Source of the DNA: an uncultured Bacteroidales bacterium
GTDB lineage: Bacteria; Bacteroidota; Bacteroidia; Bacteroidales; UBA932
Direction: 5' to 3'
Length of the DNA: 51,048 nucleotides
NCBI GenBank assembly: GCA_944323775.1
Contig: CALUTT010000002.1
Span: 1 to 51,048, forward strand
Part shown: piece after piece, positions 8,841 to 16,504 of the stretch
Numbering within the stretch: position 1 is the first letter of the stretch
Layout: each line of letters opens with the position of its first letter
Program-made: the position numbers and the translations under genes
The notes under the pieces: generated by a model
What the model was told of the DNA's origin: nothing
What the model saw: the letters and a program-made list of their open reading frames with translations, nothing else
Database searches by the model: none

Positions 8841-8913
8841 GGTGCTGTAGCTCAGGTGGTAGAGCAATGGACTGAAAATCCATGTGTCGCCGGTTCAACT
8901 CCTGCCAGCACCA
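8841..8913 (+). tRNA. tRNA-Phe (anticodon GAA)
   Basis: A cloverleaf can be drawn by hand: acceptor GGTGCTG/CAGCACC (8841-8847 with 8906-8912), D stem GCTC/GAGC, anticodon stem ATGGA/TCCAT around CTGAAAA with GAA at 8874-8876, and T arm GCCGG-TTCAACT-CCTGC. The discriminator is A8913. CCA is not encoded in full (CAC follows), so it must be added enzymatically. The T stem has one C-T mismatch (8891 against 8903). Confidence 0.95.
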
Positions 8914-8924
8914 CACACGCCTGG

Positions 8925-8957
8925 AACCCCGATTTCGTAAAGATTTCGGGGTTTTTT
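8925..8957 (+). terminator. Intrinsic terminator after tRNA-Phe
   Basis: AACCCCGA (8925-8932) pairs with TCGGGGTT (8946-8953) across a 13-base loop and is followed by a T run to 8957. It closes the single-tRNA transcription unit. Confidence 0.8.
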
Positions 8958-9011
8958 CATGTCCTGCATCATTTTTTTATTCTCTATTGCTCTGATTATG
9001 AAAATATTGTA

Positions 9012-9019
9012 TATCTTTG
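9012..9019 (+). promoter_or_regulatory. -7 box in the intergenic AT-rich region
   Basis: TATCTTTG is a perfect -7 match, with ATTG 22 bases upstream as a poor -33 element. No protein gene follows within 340 bases; a transcript from here would cover the possible RNA at 9024-9334. Confidence 0.45.
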
Positions 9020-9023
9020 TAGT

Positions 9024-9334
9024 CGGAACTGCATTTAACCGTTAAGCACTGTACCGACAGTAATGAAAATACCAGGACAACAAGACAACTTAAATTTCAA
9101 GAATCTTAACAGACACTCTACTTAATACGACCAACCATCAACTTTAACCATTCCACATTTCTGAAACAAAAACTCTCCTCTCTGAAGATATGTACATCGG
9201 ACAAGTTGCCCGCCCTGAGAATTGGCAGTCATCGATTTCTTTTTAGTCTTGCTTAACAAACAGTTGTGTTTATTGATTGGAAGCCAATGGCCGGACAAGT
9301 TTCCGGGTACATATCTGAAGTGAGGAGTTTTTTT
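9024..9334 (+). ncRNA. Possible structured non-coding RNA, family unknown
   Basis: This 400-base gap between tRNA-Phe and the next gene is clearly more AT-rich than its surroundings and has no credible protein gene. It begins after a perfect -7 box. It ends in a long-range stem, CTCCTC (9175-9180) with GAGGAG (9322-9327) and a perfect 10-bp AGATATGTAC (9186-9195) with GTACATATCT (9307-9316), followed directly by a T run (9328-9334), as a terminator would be. Small hairpins lie inside, including ATTGG-aag-CCAAT and CCGGA-caagt-TTCCGG. A CGGACAAGTT word occurs twice in direct orientation near 9198 and 9292. A 20-codon ATG frame at 9063-9125 has no ribosome-binding site. A remnant of a small mobile element is the main alternative. 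Confidence 0.35.
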
Positions 9335-9345
9335 AATAAAATCCG

Positions 9346-9353
9346 TATATTTG
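9346..9353 (+). promoter_or_regulatory. -7 box directly before the 9358 gene
   Basis: TATATTTG matches TAnnTTTG and ends 4 bases before the ATG at 9358, so the expected transcription start falls at or inside the first codon (possible leaderless mRNA). Confidence 0.55.
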
Positions 9354-9357
9354 GCGA

Positions 9358-9936
9358 ATGACACGCCAATTTCACAAAACCATACGAGAACTTTCCAAGG
9401 TGCTGAAGGAAATGGTCAGACACCGGAATACTCTGGATGAAGTATGGATGAACATCCCTCTCGGGAAAAAGGCCATCGATCTTTTCAATTCACTCCCGGA
9501 CTCGCTTGAGGGAGAATACTCGACCCTGTCCGACAAGGCCACTCTTATCTGCAACATGCTGGAACAGATGGAGGAGACGATGACTCCGAGATTCTGCCTG
9601 AGTGTCCGGCGCCAGATTGCCGAAATGGACCCAGGCAATTCAGACAACAATGCCCGCATCAGAATGCTGTCCGATTACATTGACGAAAGCATACCGATGG
9701 AAGACTGGTGCGGCCGTTACGGAAGGCACCTGAAGTTCGACCCGGTAGAAAGGACTCCTGCCATGGAGGAAATCGTGTATGATGTCGAGAGACAATGCGC
9801 CGAACTGCTTGGCGACGTGCCCCGCTGTATGGGTTTCTGCTTTGCCTACTGGAATGCCCGCAGACAAATCCTTTCAAGTCTCGGAATAAGTTGGAAGAGT
9901 CCGCATGAAATGAATCCGGGCGTGATATTCGACTGA
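9358..9936 (+). CDS. Conserved-looking uncharacterised cytoplasmic protein
   Basis: I do not recognise a characterised family. The 192-residue product is hydrophilic, with no signal peptide or membrane helix. The N-terminal half is helical and charged (RELSKVLKEMVRHRNTLDEVW). The C-terminal half has aromatic and cysteine-containing segments (DWCGRYGR, FCFAYWNARRQIL) and a proline-rich end, SWKSPHEMNPGVIFD. That tail resembles endings I have seen in short uncharacterised Bacteroidota proteins, a weak memory only. Base usage is like neighbouring genes, so it is a real gene. It is followed by thiL after 10 bases, suggesting co-transcription. Confidence 0.75.
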   Translation: MTRQFHKTIRELSKVLKEMVRHRNTLDEVWMNIPLGKKAIDLFNSLPDSLEGEYSTLSDKATLICNMLEQMEETMTPRFCLSVRRQIAEMDPGNSDNNARIRMLSDYIDESIPMEDWCGRYGRHLKFDPVERTPAMEEIVYDVERQCAELLGDVPRCMGFCFAYWNARRQILSSLGISWKSPHEMNPGVIFD

Positions 9937-9946
9937 AAAACAACAG

Positions 9947-10900
9947 ATGAAACTAGCGACAGTTGGAGAATTCGGCCTGATAGACCGGATCAGCGCACAG
10001 TTCAAGGCACCGGAAAATGTCACCGGCATCGGCGACGACTGTGCGGTAATCCCGCAGTCCTGCGGGCTTGACACGATAGTCAGCACCGACATGCTCGTCG
10101 AAGGCACACATTTCCTTCTCGAAAGCACCGGGCCGGAAGACCTGGGATGGAAGTCCGTTGCCGTAAACTTGAGCGACATCGCGGCGATGGGCGGAAAGCC
10201 CACGGGGACGCTGCTTTCACTAGCCGTCCCTGACAGCCTCAGCCTGGAATGGGCCGACCTCTTCATATCTGGATACAGGCAACTCTCCGACATGTTCGGG
10301 TGTCCCCTTATCGGCGGCGACACGACCTCGGCCAAGGACAGGATATGCATCAATGTCACTGTTCTCGGGACAGTCCCCTCCGGAGAGGCACGCACAAGGG
10401 ACTCCGCAAAGGAAGGTGATCTGATCTGTGTCACCGGATGCCTGGGAGACTCCGCGGCAGGGCTCCGGATACTCTTGGGAAACGGGCAAGGAAATGAATA
10501 TCCACAACTCGTCCGCCACCACCTGCGCCCGACTCCGCGTATCAGGGAAGGCCTCCTGCTGGCACGCTGCCCGGGAGTCCATGCAATGATGGACATTTCA
10601 GACGGGCTGGGTTCAGACCTGCGCCACATCCTCGACGCATCCGGCAAGGGTGCAGTGGTGGATACGGCCTCCGTTCCCCTGTCTGCACAGCTCAGACAAT
10701 ACTGCAAAGCCTTCGGGCTCGACCCGCTTGAACCCGCATTGTCAGGCGGCGAAGACTACGAACTGCTTTTCACGGTGGACAAAGACCAGGAGCGCATTCT
10801 TCCGGTCGCCCACACGGTAATAGGATACATAACAGAACCCGGGGAAGGTCTTGTCTGGAAAGGTTCAGACAAAGACTTCCTCGGGTACAGACATTTCTAG
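9947..10900 (+). CDS. thiL: Thiamine-monophosphate kinase
   Basis: ThiL phosphorylates thiamine monophosphate to the cofactor thiamine diphosphate with ATP, the last cytoplasmic step of thiamine synthesis. The 317-residue protein begins at GEFGLIDRI and shows the AIRS/ThiL ATP- and Mg-binding motifs: GIGDDCAVI (~26-34), STDMLVEGTHF (~46-56), AVNLSDIAAMGG (~71-82), LIGGDTTSA, MMDISDGLGSDLRHI and SGGEDYELLF near the C-terminus. Length is typical (~325). No other thiamine genes or TPP riboswitch are visible nearby; its companion is the unknown gene 10 bases upstream. It converges with glnN 11 bases beyond its stop. Confidence 0.93.
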   Translation: MKLATVGEFGLIDRISAQFKAPENVTGIGDDCAVIPQSCGLDTIVSTDMLVEGTHFLLESTGPEDLGWKSVAVNLSDIAAMGGKPTGTLLSLAVPDSLSLEWADLFISGYRQLSDMFGCPLIGGDTTSAKDRICINVTVLGTVPSGEARTRDSAKEGDLICVTGCLGDSAAGLRILLGNGQGNEYPQLVRHHLRPTPRIREGLLLARCPGVHAMMDISDGLGSDLRHILDASGKGAVVDTASVPLSAQLRQYCKAFGLDPLEPALSGGEDYELLFTVDKDQERILPVAHTVIGYITEPGEGLVWKGSDKDFLGYRHF

Positions 10901-10911
10901 GACTCGGATGC

Positions 10912-13092
10912 CTAGCTTATGAAGAGCATCTCACGATACTTGGGAAGAGGCCATATCCTGTTGTCCACGATCTCCTCGAGATTGTCGATAGGCTTCCTGA
11001 GATCTTCGAGGGCCTCCGCTATCTCATGGTAAGCCACGGCCTTCTCGTACTCGTCCTCAATGGCATTTGCCTTCTTGCGGGCAAGCTTCATCGCAGCGGC
11101 CTTGACGCGTATCTGCTCAACATAGTCGGAAATCTTTCCGATCAGTTCGAGCTCCGCGGTGCAGTTGTCGGCAGATCCGAATACACTCTTGCACAGAGCC
11201 ACCTCCTTCAGCAGCCTGGCCTTGTACTCCAGCACGGCAGGTATGATATGGTTGGTAGACATCCTGACGAGCACCCTTGACTCGATCTGGACCTTCTTGG
11301 AATACATCTCCCACTTGACCTCATTGCGGGCATGAAGTTCCTCCTCGGTGTAGACACCAGTCTTGGTGAACATCTCCACAGATGCAGGTTCTGTAAATAC
11401 CTTGATCATCTCGGGGACGCTTGTCTTGACATCGAGTCCGCGCCTCTGGGCTTCCGCCTTCCACTCCTCGGAATAACCGTTTCCGTCGAAGCAAACTACA
11501 TCCAGCACAGAAGCTATCACAGGCTTGAGAGCATCCATTATCGCGACGTTGGTCTTCTTGCCTGCCGCAATCTGCTTGTCAACTTCGGCCTTGAACAGGG
11601 TGAGCTGTTCTGCGACTGCCGCGCTGAGGGTGGTGATGGCACCGGCACAGTTCGCTGACGAACCTACGGCTCGGAACTCGAAACGGTTACCTGTGAATGC
11701 AAACGGAGAAGTCCTGTTGCGGTCAGTGTTGTCGACGAAGATTTCAGGAATTTCGACCAGTCCGAGTTTCTTGCCGCGTTTCCCCGCAATCTCGATAGGA
11801 GTGTCGGAAGGAACGGTCAGCAACTTGTGAAGCACGTCGGTCATGGTCTTTCCCAGGAACGCAGACACGATTGCAGGGGGTGCTTCGTTGGCTCCAAGCC
11901 TGTATGCGTTGGAAGCCGTAGCGATGGAAGCCTTGAGAAGGCCGTTGTGTCTCTGCACGGCGGCAAGGACATTCACGAAGAAAGTGACGAACTGCAGATT
12001 GCCCTTGGCATCCTTGCCAGGAGCGAAAAGAGGCACTCCGGTATCGGTTCCCATTGACCAGTTGTTGTGTTTGCCCGAACCGTTGACTCCGGCAAAAGGC
12101 TTTTCGTGGAACAGCACCACGAACCCATGCTTGCGCGCTATGGAATTCATCAGGTTCATTACAATCTGGTTCTGGTCGTTGGACAGATTCGCCTCACCAT
12201 ATATCGGAGCAAGTTCAAACTGGTTGGGGGCTACCTCATTATGCCGTGTCTTGAGAGGAATTCCAAGCCTGTGCCCTGCAATCTCAAGGTCGCGCATGAA
12301 TGATGCGACTCTGGTAGGGATGGCACCGAAGTAGTGGTCATCAAGCTGCTGGTTCTTTGATGAATTGTGTCCCATCAGGGTACGGCCGGTGATCATCAGG
12401 TCAGAACGGGCAGAATAAAGGGATTCGTCAACGAGAAAATACTCCTGCTCCCATCCAAGATAGGTTATCACCTTGCTAACCGACGGGTCGAAAAGCTTGC
12501 AGATGGGAACTGCCGCATCTGAAACAGCCTTGAGAGATTTCTTCAGAGGGGTCTTGTAGTCAAGAGCCTCGCCGTTGTATGAAACGAAGATTGTAGGGAT
12601 GCACAGGGTGTCGTCCTGTATGAATACCGGAGAAGTAGGATCCCACGCCGTATAGCCCCTGGCCTCGAATGTAGCCCTGATTCCTCCACTCGGGAAAGAA
12701 GACGCGTCAGGCTCCTGCTGGATAAGGCTCTTGCCGTCGAAAGTCTCGATGACACCGCCCTTGCCATCATAGTCAATCAGGGAATCATGCTTTTCAGCCG
12801 TACCTTCGGTCAGCGGCTGGAACCAGTGGGTGATATGGGTTACGTGATGCTCCATGGCCCATTCCTTCATTCCGCGCGCCACACCGTCAGCTGTCTTGCT
12901 GTCAAGAGGAACTCCCTTGTCGATGCATTCCAGAAGAGCCTTGAGCGTTTTCGCGTCAAGATACTTGTACATCTTCCTGCGGTCGAAAACAAGCTCCCCG
13001 AAATAATCGGAAGTCTTGCCCTCCGGCACATCAACAGGTACGGTCTTCTTCTCGAAGGATTCCTTTACCAAATCTAGTCTGTCGATACTCAT
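10912..13092 (-). CDS. glnN: Type III glutamine synthetase
   Basis: GSIII makes glutamine from glutamate, ammonia and ATP in the cytoplasm and is the main ammonium-assimilating enzyme of many Bacteroidales. The product has 726 residues, matching the ~729 known for Bacteroides fragilis GSIII. Conserved regions include GWEQEYFLVDESLY, the KTRHNEVAPNQFELAPIYG block, GVNGSGKHNNWSM and NRTSPFAFTGNRFEFRAVGSS. I place the start at 13092 (MSIDRLDLVKES) because a longer frame to 13158 would run through the upstream terminator hairpin and adds an implausible N-terminus. The gene lies behind its own promoter, a Gln-rich leader peptide and a terminator, so expression is probably controlled by transcription attenuation sensing charged tRNA-Gln. 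Confidence 0.95.
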   Translation of the reverse strand: MSIDRLDLVKESFEKKTVPVDVPEGKTSDYFGELVFDRRKMYKYLDAKTLKALLECIDKGVPLDSKTADGVARGMKEWAMEHHVTHITHWFQPLTEGTAEKHDSLIDYDGKGGVIETFDGKSLIQQEPDASSFPSGGIRATFEARGYTAWDPTSPVFIQDDTLCIPTIFVSYNGEALDYKTPLKKSLKAVSDAAVPICKLFDPSVSKVITYLGWEQEYFLVDESLYSARSDLMITGRTLMGHNSSKNQQLDDHYFGAIPTRVASFMRDLEIAGHRLGIPLKTRHNEVAPNQFELAPIYGEANLSNDQNQIVMNLMNSIARKHGFVVLFHEKPFAGVNGSGKHNNWSMGTDTGVPLFAPGKDAKGNLQFVTFFVNVLAAVQRHNGLLKASIATASNAYRLGANEAPPAIVSAFLGKTMTDVLHKLLTVPSDTPIEIAGKRGKKLGLVEIPEIFVDNTDRNRTSPFAFTGNRFEFRAVGSSANCAGAITTLSAAVAEQLTLFKAEVDKQIAAGKKTNVAIMDALKPVIASVLDVVCFDGNGYSEEWKAEAQRRGLDVKTSVPEMIKVFTEPASVEMFTKTGVYTEEELHARNEVKWEMYSKKVQIESRVLVRMSTNHIIPAVLEYKARLLKEVALCKSVFGSADNCTAELELIGKISDYVEQIRVKAAAMKLARKKANAIEDEYEKAVAYHEIAEALEDLRKPIDNLEEIVDNRIWPLPKYREMLFIS

Positions 13093-13124
13093 ACTGTTAA
13101 ATATATAATTAATAAAACCGTTGC

Positions 13125-13156
13125 AAAAAAAAGAGGCTGATCCTCTGACCAGCCTC
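13125..13156 (-). terminator. Attenuator terminator in the glnN leader
   Basis: On the minus strand GAGGCTGGTC (13156-13147), loop AGAG and GATCAGCCTC (13142-13133) form a 10-bp stem with one G-U pair, followed by eight T (13132-13125). It lies between the leader peptide and glnN, 32 bases before the glnN start codon, so it must be bypassed for glnN to be transcribed. Confidence 0.88.
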
Positions 13157-13235
13157 AAATTTATTGTCTTACCTGTGAATGCTCATTATCGTGCCCTCCG
13201 GCCGGCATTTCAGCGCACGGGAACATCCAGGACCA
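13138..13235 (-). promoter_or_regulatory. Candidate antiterminator pairing in the glnN leader
   Basis: Two leader segments can pair with the two halves of the terminator. GCCGGCC (13206-13200), just after the leader stop codon, pairs with GGCTGGT (13154-13148) using 7 pairs, two of them G-U. TGGTCCT (13235-13229) pairs with AGGATCA (13144-13138) using 7 pairs, one of them G-U. The helices are nested and can coexist, replacing the terminator. A ribosome on the stop codon would cover 13206-13200. This is a hand fold, not computed. Confidence 0.55.
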
Positions 13236-13296
13236 TATTCTGGCTCTGCTGCTGCTCCTGCTGCTGCTGGAAAAACGAAAAAATATAAGCGTTCAC
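13210..13296 (-). CDS. Glutamine-rich leader peptide of glnN (28 residues)
   Basis: A 28-codon frame starting with GTG (13296-13294) and ending with TGA (13212-13210). An AAGGA Shine-Dalgarno (13305-13301) sits 4 bases before the start. The centre reads FFQQQQEQQQSQN: eight glutamines, all CAG, at codons 10-13, 15-17 and 19. It is preceded by a full-consensus promoter and followed by a terminator ahead of the glutamine synthetase gene, the architecture of trp/his-type leader peptides. The expected role is regulatory: ribosomes slow at Gln codons when charged tRNA-Gln is scarce. The peptide itself probably has no function. It is too short for usual gene finders. Confidence 0.8.
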   Translation of the reverse strand: MNAYIFSFFQQQQEQQQSQNMVLDVPVR

Positions 13297-13322
13297 TGTA
13301 TCCTTGCTAAGTTTTCGGGGCG

Positions 13323-13352
13323 CAAGTTAGAAATATAATTTGTAAACTCAAA
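13323..13352 (-). promoter_or_regulatory. Promoter of the glnN leader transcript
   Basis: On the minus strand TTTG (13352-13349), a spacer of exactly 19 bases and TAACTTG (13329-13323) form a promoter one base short of the TAnnTTTG consensus. Transcription should begin near 13318, about 20 bases before the leader-peptide start codon. Confidence 0.75.
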
Positions 13353-13373
13353 CAGTTTTTGACATTAAATTCC

Positions 13374-13381
13374 TAATTTTG
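13374..13381 (+). promoter_or_regulatory. -7 box of nadE
   Basis: TAATTTTG fits TAnnTTTG and lies 16 bases before the nadE ATG, implying a leader of about 10 bases. It sits immediately behind the divergent glnN promoter. Confidence 0.6.
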
Positions 13382-13397
13382 CAAAAACAGACTCGAT

Positions 13398-15365
13398 ATG
13401 CCTGATTATGGATTCGTGAGGGTGGCGGCCGCGATGCCCCTCGTACACGTTGGGGACTGCAAGGCCAACGTCAGTGAAATCGTATCTCTTGCAAATGAAC
13501 TGGCCGGCCGCGGAGTCGGCATCGCCGTATTCCCGGAACTCAGCGTAACCGGATACACCTGCGCAGACCTTTTCGGGCTGGAAAACCTGATAGAAGACGC
13601 TCAGAACGCAGTTGCCGAAATACTTGACAAGACTTCATCCCTCGGAATGACCCTTGTATTCGGCACTCCGGCAAGATGGCACGGCCGTCTGTTCAACTGC
13701 GCCGTTGTCGCATGCAGGGGAAAGATTCTTGGAATCGTTCCGAAGACCTACCTCGCCGGGAATGCAGAATTCTACGAACCTCGATGGTTCGAGTCGGCGA
13801 GAGTCCTTCCTGAAGAGGGAGTGCGCATATGCTTTGCCGGGCAGGATGACATTCTGCTGGGAGCACGCCAGCTTTTCCATCCACGCGGCAGCCTTCTGAC
13901 CTTCGGCGTTGAAATATGCCAGGACCTGTGGGCACCAGTTCCCCCAAGCTCATTCGAGGCCCTGTCCGGTGCGCAGCTCATAGTCAACCTTTCGGCAAGC
14001 AACGAAATCCTTCTGAAACACGAATACCGCAAGTCACTCGTACAGGCGACATCTTCCAGGCTTTTCTGCGCATATGTCTACTGTTCGTGCGGATTCGGCG
14101 AATCCACCCAGGACCTCGTCTGGGCCGGCTCGTCGCTGATATGCGAATACGGCGGCATTCTTGCTGAAAGCGAGCGCTTCAAGATGGAGAGTACAAGCAT
14201 CATGGCTGACATAGATGTCCAGAGACTTGAGACTATGCGTGCAAAGGAACACAGTTTCAGGCTCGAGTCCATGCCTATGGCCCGTTTCACGGAAACGCAG
14301 ATCCCTCCGCTCCCTGAAACCGACTTCGAGGCACTGCTTCTGCGTCATGTCGAGCCGCATCCTTTCGTACCGCAGGCCGACCCCGAACACCTGGACCTCA
14401 GGTGTCGTGAGATCATTTCATCGCAGGTCGCCGGACTCGCGACAAGACTCTCGCACATCCATTGCAGCCACGCTGTAATCGGTGTTTCCGGAGGGTTGGA
14501 CTCAACTCTCGCACTCCTTGTCACCGTACTCGCTTTCGATGCCCTCGGAATACCCAGGAAGAATGTACTTGGTGTAACTATGCCGGGCTTCGGCACCACA
14601 CGGCGCACACACGACAATTCCACCGCTCTGATGACGCTGCTCGGAACCGCTTCGACTGAAATCTCGATTGTCCCGGCAGTAAGGCAGCACTTCAGGGACA
14701 TAGGGCACGACGAATCCATACATGACCTCACTTACGAGAACAGTCAGGCAAGGGAACGCACCCAGCTGCTCATGGACATAGCGGGCAAGACAGGAGGCAT
14801 CGTGATCGGCACCGGAGACCTTTCCGAACTGGCGCTCGGCTGGTGCACCTACAACGGAGACCACATGTCCATGTATGCGGTCAACGTCAGCGTACCCAAG
14901 ACTCTCGTCAGGACTCTCGTTCTGTGGGCGGCCGACAACAGATTCGCCGACAACCCGGAAGCATCGGCCGTACTCAGGGACATCGCAGACACTCCGATAA
15001 GCCCGGAACTCGTACCGGCAGACGAAAACGGCCAGATTAAACAGAAGACCGAGGACCTTATCGGCCCCTACGAACTTCATGACTTCTTCCTGTACAATTT
15101 CTTCCGCTGGGGTTACGGACCGGACAAGACAATGCTTCTCGCACAAAAGGCATTTGCCGGGAAATACGATTCCGGCACTATCGCCAAATGGCTGAGAAAC
15201 TTCATGAAAAGGTTCTACTCGCAGCAGTTCAAGAGATCCTGCATTCCTGACGGGCCCAAGGTCGGCTCCGTCGCCCTGTCCCCGAGAGGAGACTGGAGGA
15301 TGCCGTCCGACGTCTCGTGCCCGTGGGACCTTGCAGAGGCAGAAACGCAGGGTCAGTCAAAATAA
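13398..15365 (+). CDS. nadE: Glutamine-dependent NAD+ synthetase
   Basis: Converts deamido-NAD+ to NAD+ with ATP, taking ammonia from glutamine. The 655-residue protein has the two-domain form. An N-terminal nitrilase-type glutaminase carries the Glu of FPELSVTGYTC (E47), the Lys of PKTYLAGNAEFYEPRWF and the Cys of GVEICQDLWAP. A C-terminal synthetase carries the pyrophosphate loop GVSGGLDSTLALL. The later GTGDLSELALGWCTYNGDHMSMY segment is typical of the family. It is divergent from glnN, which makes the glutamine it consumes, and the two promoters lie back to back. Its last 13 bases overlap the 3' end of lysA on the opposite strand. Confidence 0.95.
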   Translation: MPDYGFVRVAAAMPLVHVGDCKANVSEIVSLANELAGRGVGIAVFPELSVTGYTCADLFGLENLIEDAQNAVAEILDKTSSLGMTLVFGTPARWHGRLFNCAVVACRGKILGIVPKTYLAGNAEFYEPRWFESARVLPEEGVRICFAGQDDILLGARQLFHPRGSLLTFGVEICQDLWAPVPPSSFEALSGAQLIVNLSASNEILLKHEYRKSLVQATSSRLFCAYVYCSCGFGESTQDLVWAGSSLICEYGGILAESERFKMESTSIMADIDVQRLETMRAKEHSFRLESMPMARFTETQIPPLPETDFEALLLRHVEPHPFVPQADPEHLDLRCREIISSQVAGLATRLSHIHCSHAVIGVSGGLDSTLALLVTVLAFDALGIPRKNVLGVTMPGFGTTRRTHDNSTALMTLLGTASTEISIVPAVRQHFRDIGHDESIHDLTYENSQARERTQLLMDIAGKTGGIVIGTGDLSELALGWCTYNGDHMSMYAVNVSVPKTLVRTLVLWAADNRFADNPEASAVLRDIADTPISPELVPADENGQIKQKTEDLIGPYELHDFFLYNFFRWGYGPDKTMLLAQKAFAGKYDSGTIAKWLRNFMKRFYSQQFKRSCIPDGPKVGSVALSPRGDWRMPSDVSCPWDLAEAETQGQSK

Positions 15366-16504
15366 GCCTTCGGAAGCGGCCGGCAGTTGTAGCCGCTCGC
15401 CATGGACTCGCCATATGCTCCGGCACTTCTGATTGCAATCAGGTCTCCACGGTGGCAGCAGTTCAGCACTGCGCCCTTAAGAAACACATCCGAGCTCTCG
15501 CATACAGGGCCAACCACGTCGTATACCTCCTCAGGACCGTCCGAACTCAGATTCTGGATGCGGTGGAAAGCCTTGTAGAGTGCCGGCCGGATCAGGTCCG
15601 TCATTCCTGCATCGACTATGGCGAAACGCCTGGTCGTCCCCTGCTTGACATAAAGGACCCTTGTTATCAGGGTCCCGCACTGGGCCACAATGCTCCTGCC
15701 GGGTTCGAAATGCACGACAGTGCCCTCCGGTAGCCTGAGATGCCTGCGGAACGTATCGAAATATGACTTGAAATCCGCCACCGGAAGTTCGTCAGGGTGT
15801 TCATAGCTCACCCCCAGGCCTCCGCCTACATCAATGTCACCCACCGGCATGCCGGCAGTCTGGAGCCTTTCGACCAGGGAATTGATGCGGTTGCACAATG
15901 CGACGAAATCCATCATGTCAAGAATCTGGGACCCTATGTGGAAATGCAGTCCCCTGTATTCGATTCCTGGCAGACTGTGCGCAAGACGCATCACGCCGTC
16001 AAGCTGTTCGTAGTTTATTCCGAACTTGTTTTCAGCCAGCCCCGTCGTTATGTTCGCGTGCGTGTGCGCCCCTATGTCAGGGTTTACCCTAAGGCTGACA
16101 GGCGCGACCTTGCCAGCCCCGGAAGCTATTCCGGAAATCACCTCCAGTTCGGCGGCAGACTCCACATTGAAGCGTCCGATACCTTTTTCAAGAGCGAGCC
16201 GGATCTCCCAGTCGCTTTTTCCGACTCCGGCGAAGAAAATCTCAGACGGCCGGAAGCCTGCTTCGAGCGCGGCGTTTATCTCCCCGCCGCTGACACAGTC
16301 CGCTCCGAGTCCGCTACGCGCTATTTTCCGGAGAATCACCGGGTTGAAGTTCGCCTTGATGGCATAATGGACTTTGTAGTCCGGATTCCTGGCGCTCTCC
16401 AGGAGCAAGGTGTCCAGAGTCCTTGACAACAGAGAGAGGTCATAGTAGTAGAAGGGAGTTGACCTTGTCATGAAACTCCCGAGCGGGAACCTGCCGTCAA
16501 GCAT
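15353..16504 (-). CDS. lysA: Diaminopimelate decarboxylase
   Basis: Last step of lysine synthesis: PLP-dependent decarboxylation of meso-diaminopimelate. I start it at 16504 (MLDGRFPLGSF), giving 383 residues. The longer frame to 16594 lies inside lysC and has no family similarity at its N-terminus. Motifs are the PLP lysine K50 in VHYAIKANFNP, GLHFHIGSQI, the glycine-rich phosphate loop VGGGLGVSYE, HFEPGRSIVA, and the active-site cysteine in GPVCESSDVF. The start overlaps the lysC 3' end by 8 bases, so translation is coupled. It converges with nadE and overlaps it by 13 bases. Confidence 0.94.
   Translation of the reverse strand: MLDGRFPLGSFMTRSTPFYYYDLSLLSRTLDTLLLESARNPDYKVHYAIKANFNPVILRKIARSGLGADCVSGGEINAALEAGFRPSEIFFAGVGKSDWEIRLALEKGIGRFNVESAAELEVISGIASGAGKVAPVSLRVNPDIGAHTHANITTGLAENKFGINYEQLDGVMRLAHSLPGIEYRGLHFHIGSQILDMMDFVALCNRINSLVERLQTAGMPVGDIDVGGGLGVSYEHPDELPVADFKSYFDTFRRHLRLPEGTVVHFEPGRSIVAQCGTLITRVLYVKQGTTRRFAIVDAGMTDLIRPALYKAFHRIQNLSSDGPEEVYDVVGPVCESSDVFLKGAVLNCCHRGDLIAIRSAGAYGESMASGYNCRPLPKAYFD

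Noticed and set aside
9063-9125. 20-codon ATG frame (MKIPGQQDNLNFKNLNRHST) as a small protein
   Set aside because: No ribosome-binding site and no recognisable relatives; kept only as part of the possible RNA.
9122-9364. 80-codon minus-strand frame in the AT-rich gap
   Set aside because: No promoter or ribosome-binding site, odd composition, overlaps the start of the 9358 gene and the inverted-repeat arms of the possible RNA.
13093-13158. N-terminal extension of glnN
   Set aside because: It would run through the terminator hairpin and T tract, and the family's usual N-terminus begins at 13092.
13240-13269. CAG/CTG run as a trinucleotide microsatellite
   Set aside because: It is in frame in a short ORF with ribosome-binding site, promoter and downstream terminator ahead of glutamine synthetase, and is interrupted by GAG and AGC codons, so a coding leader explains it better.
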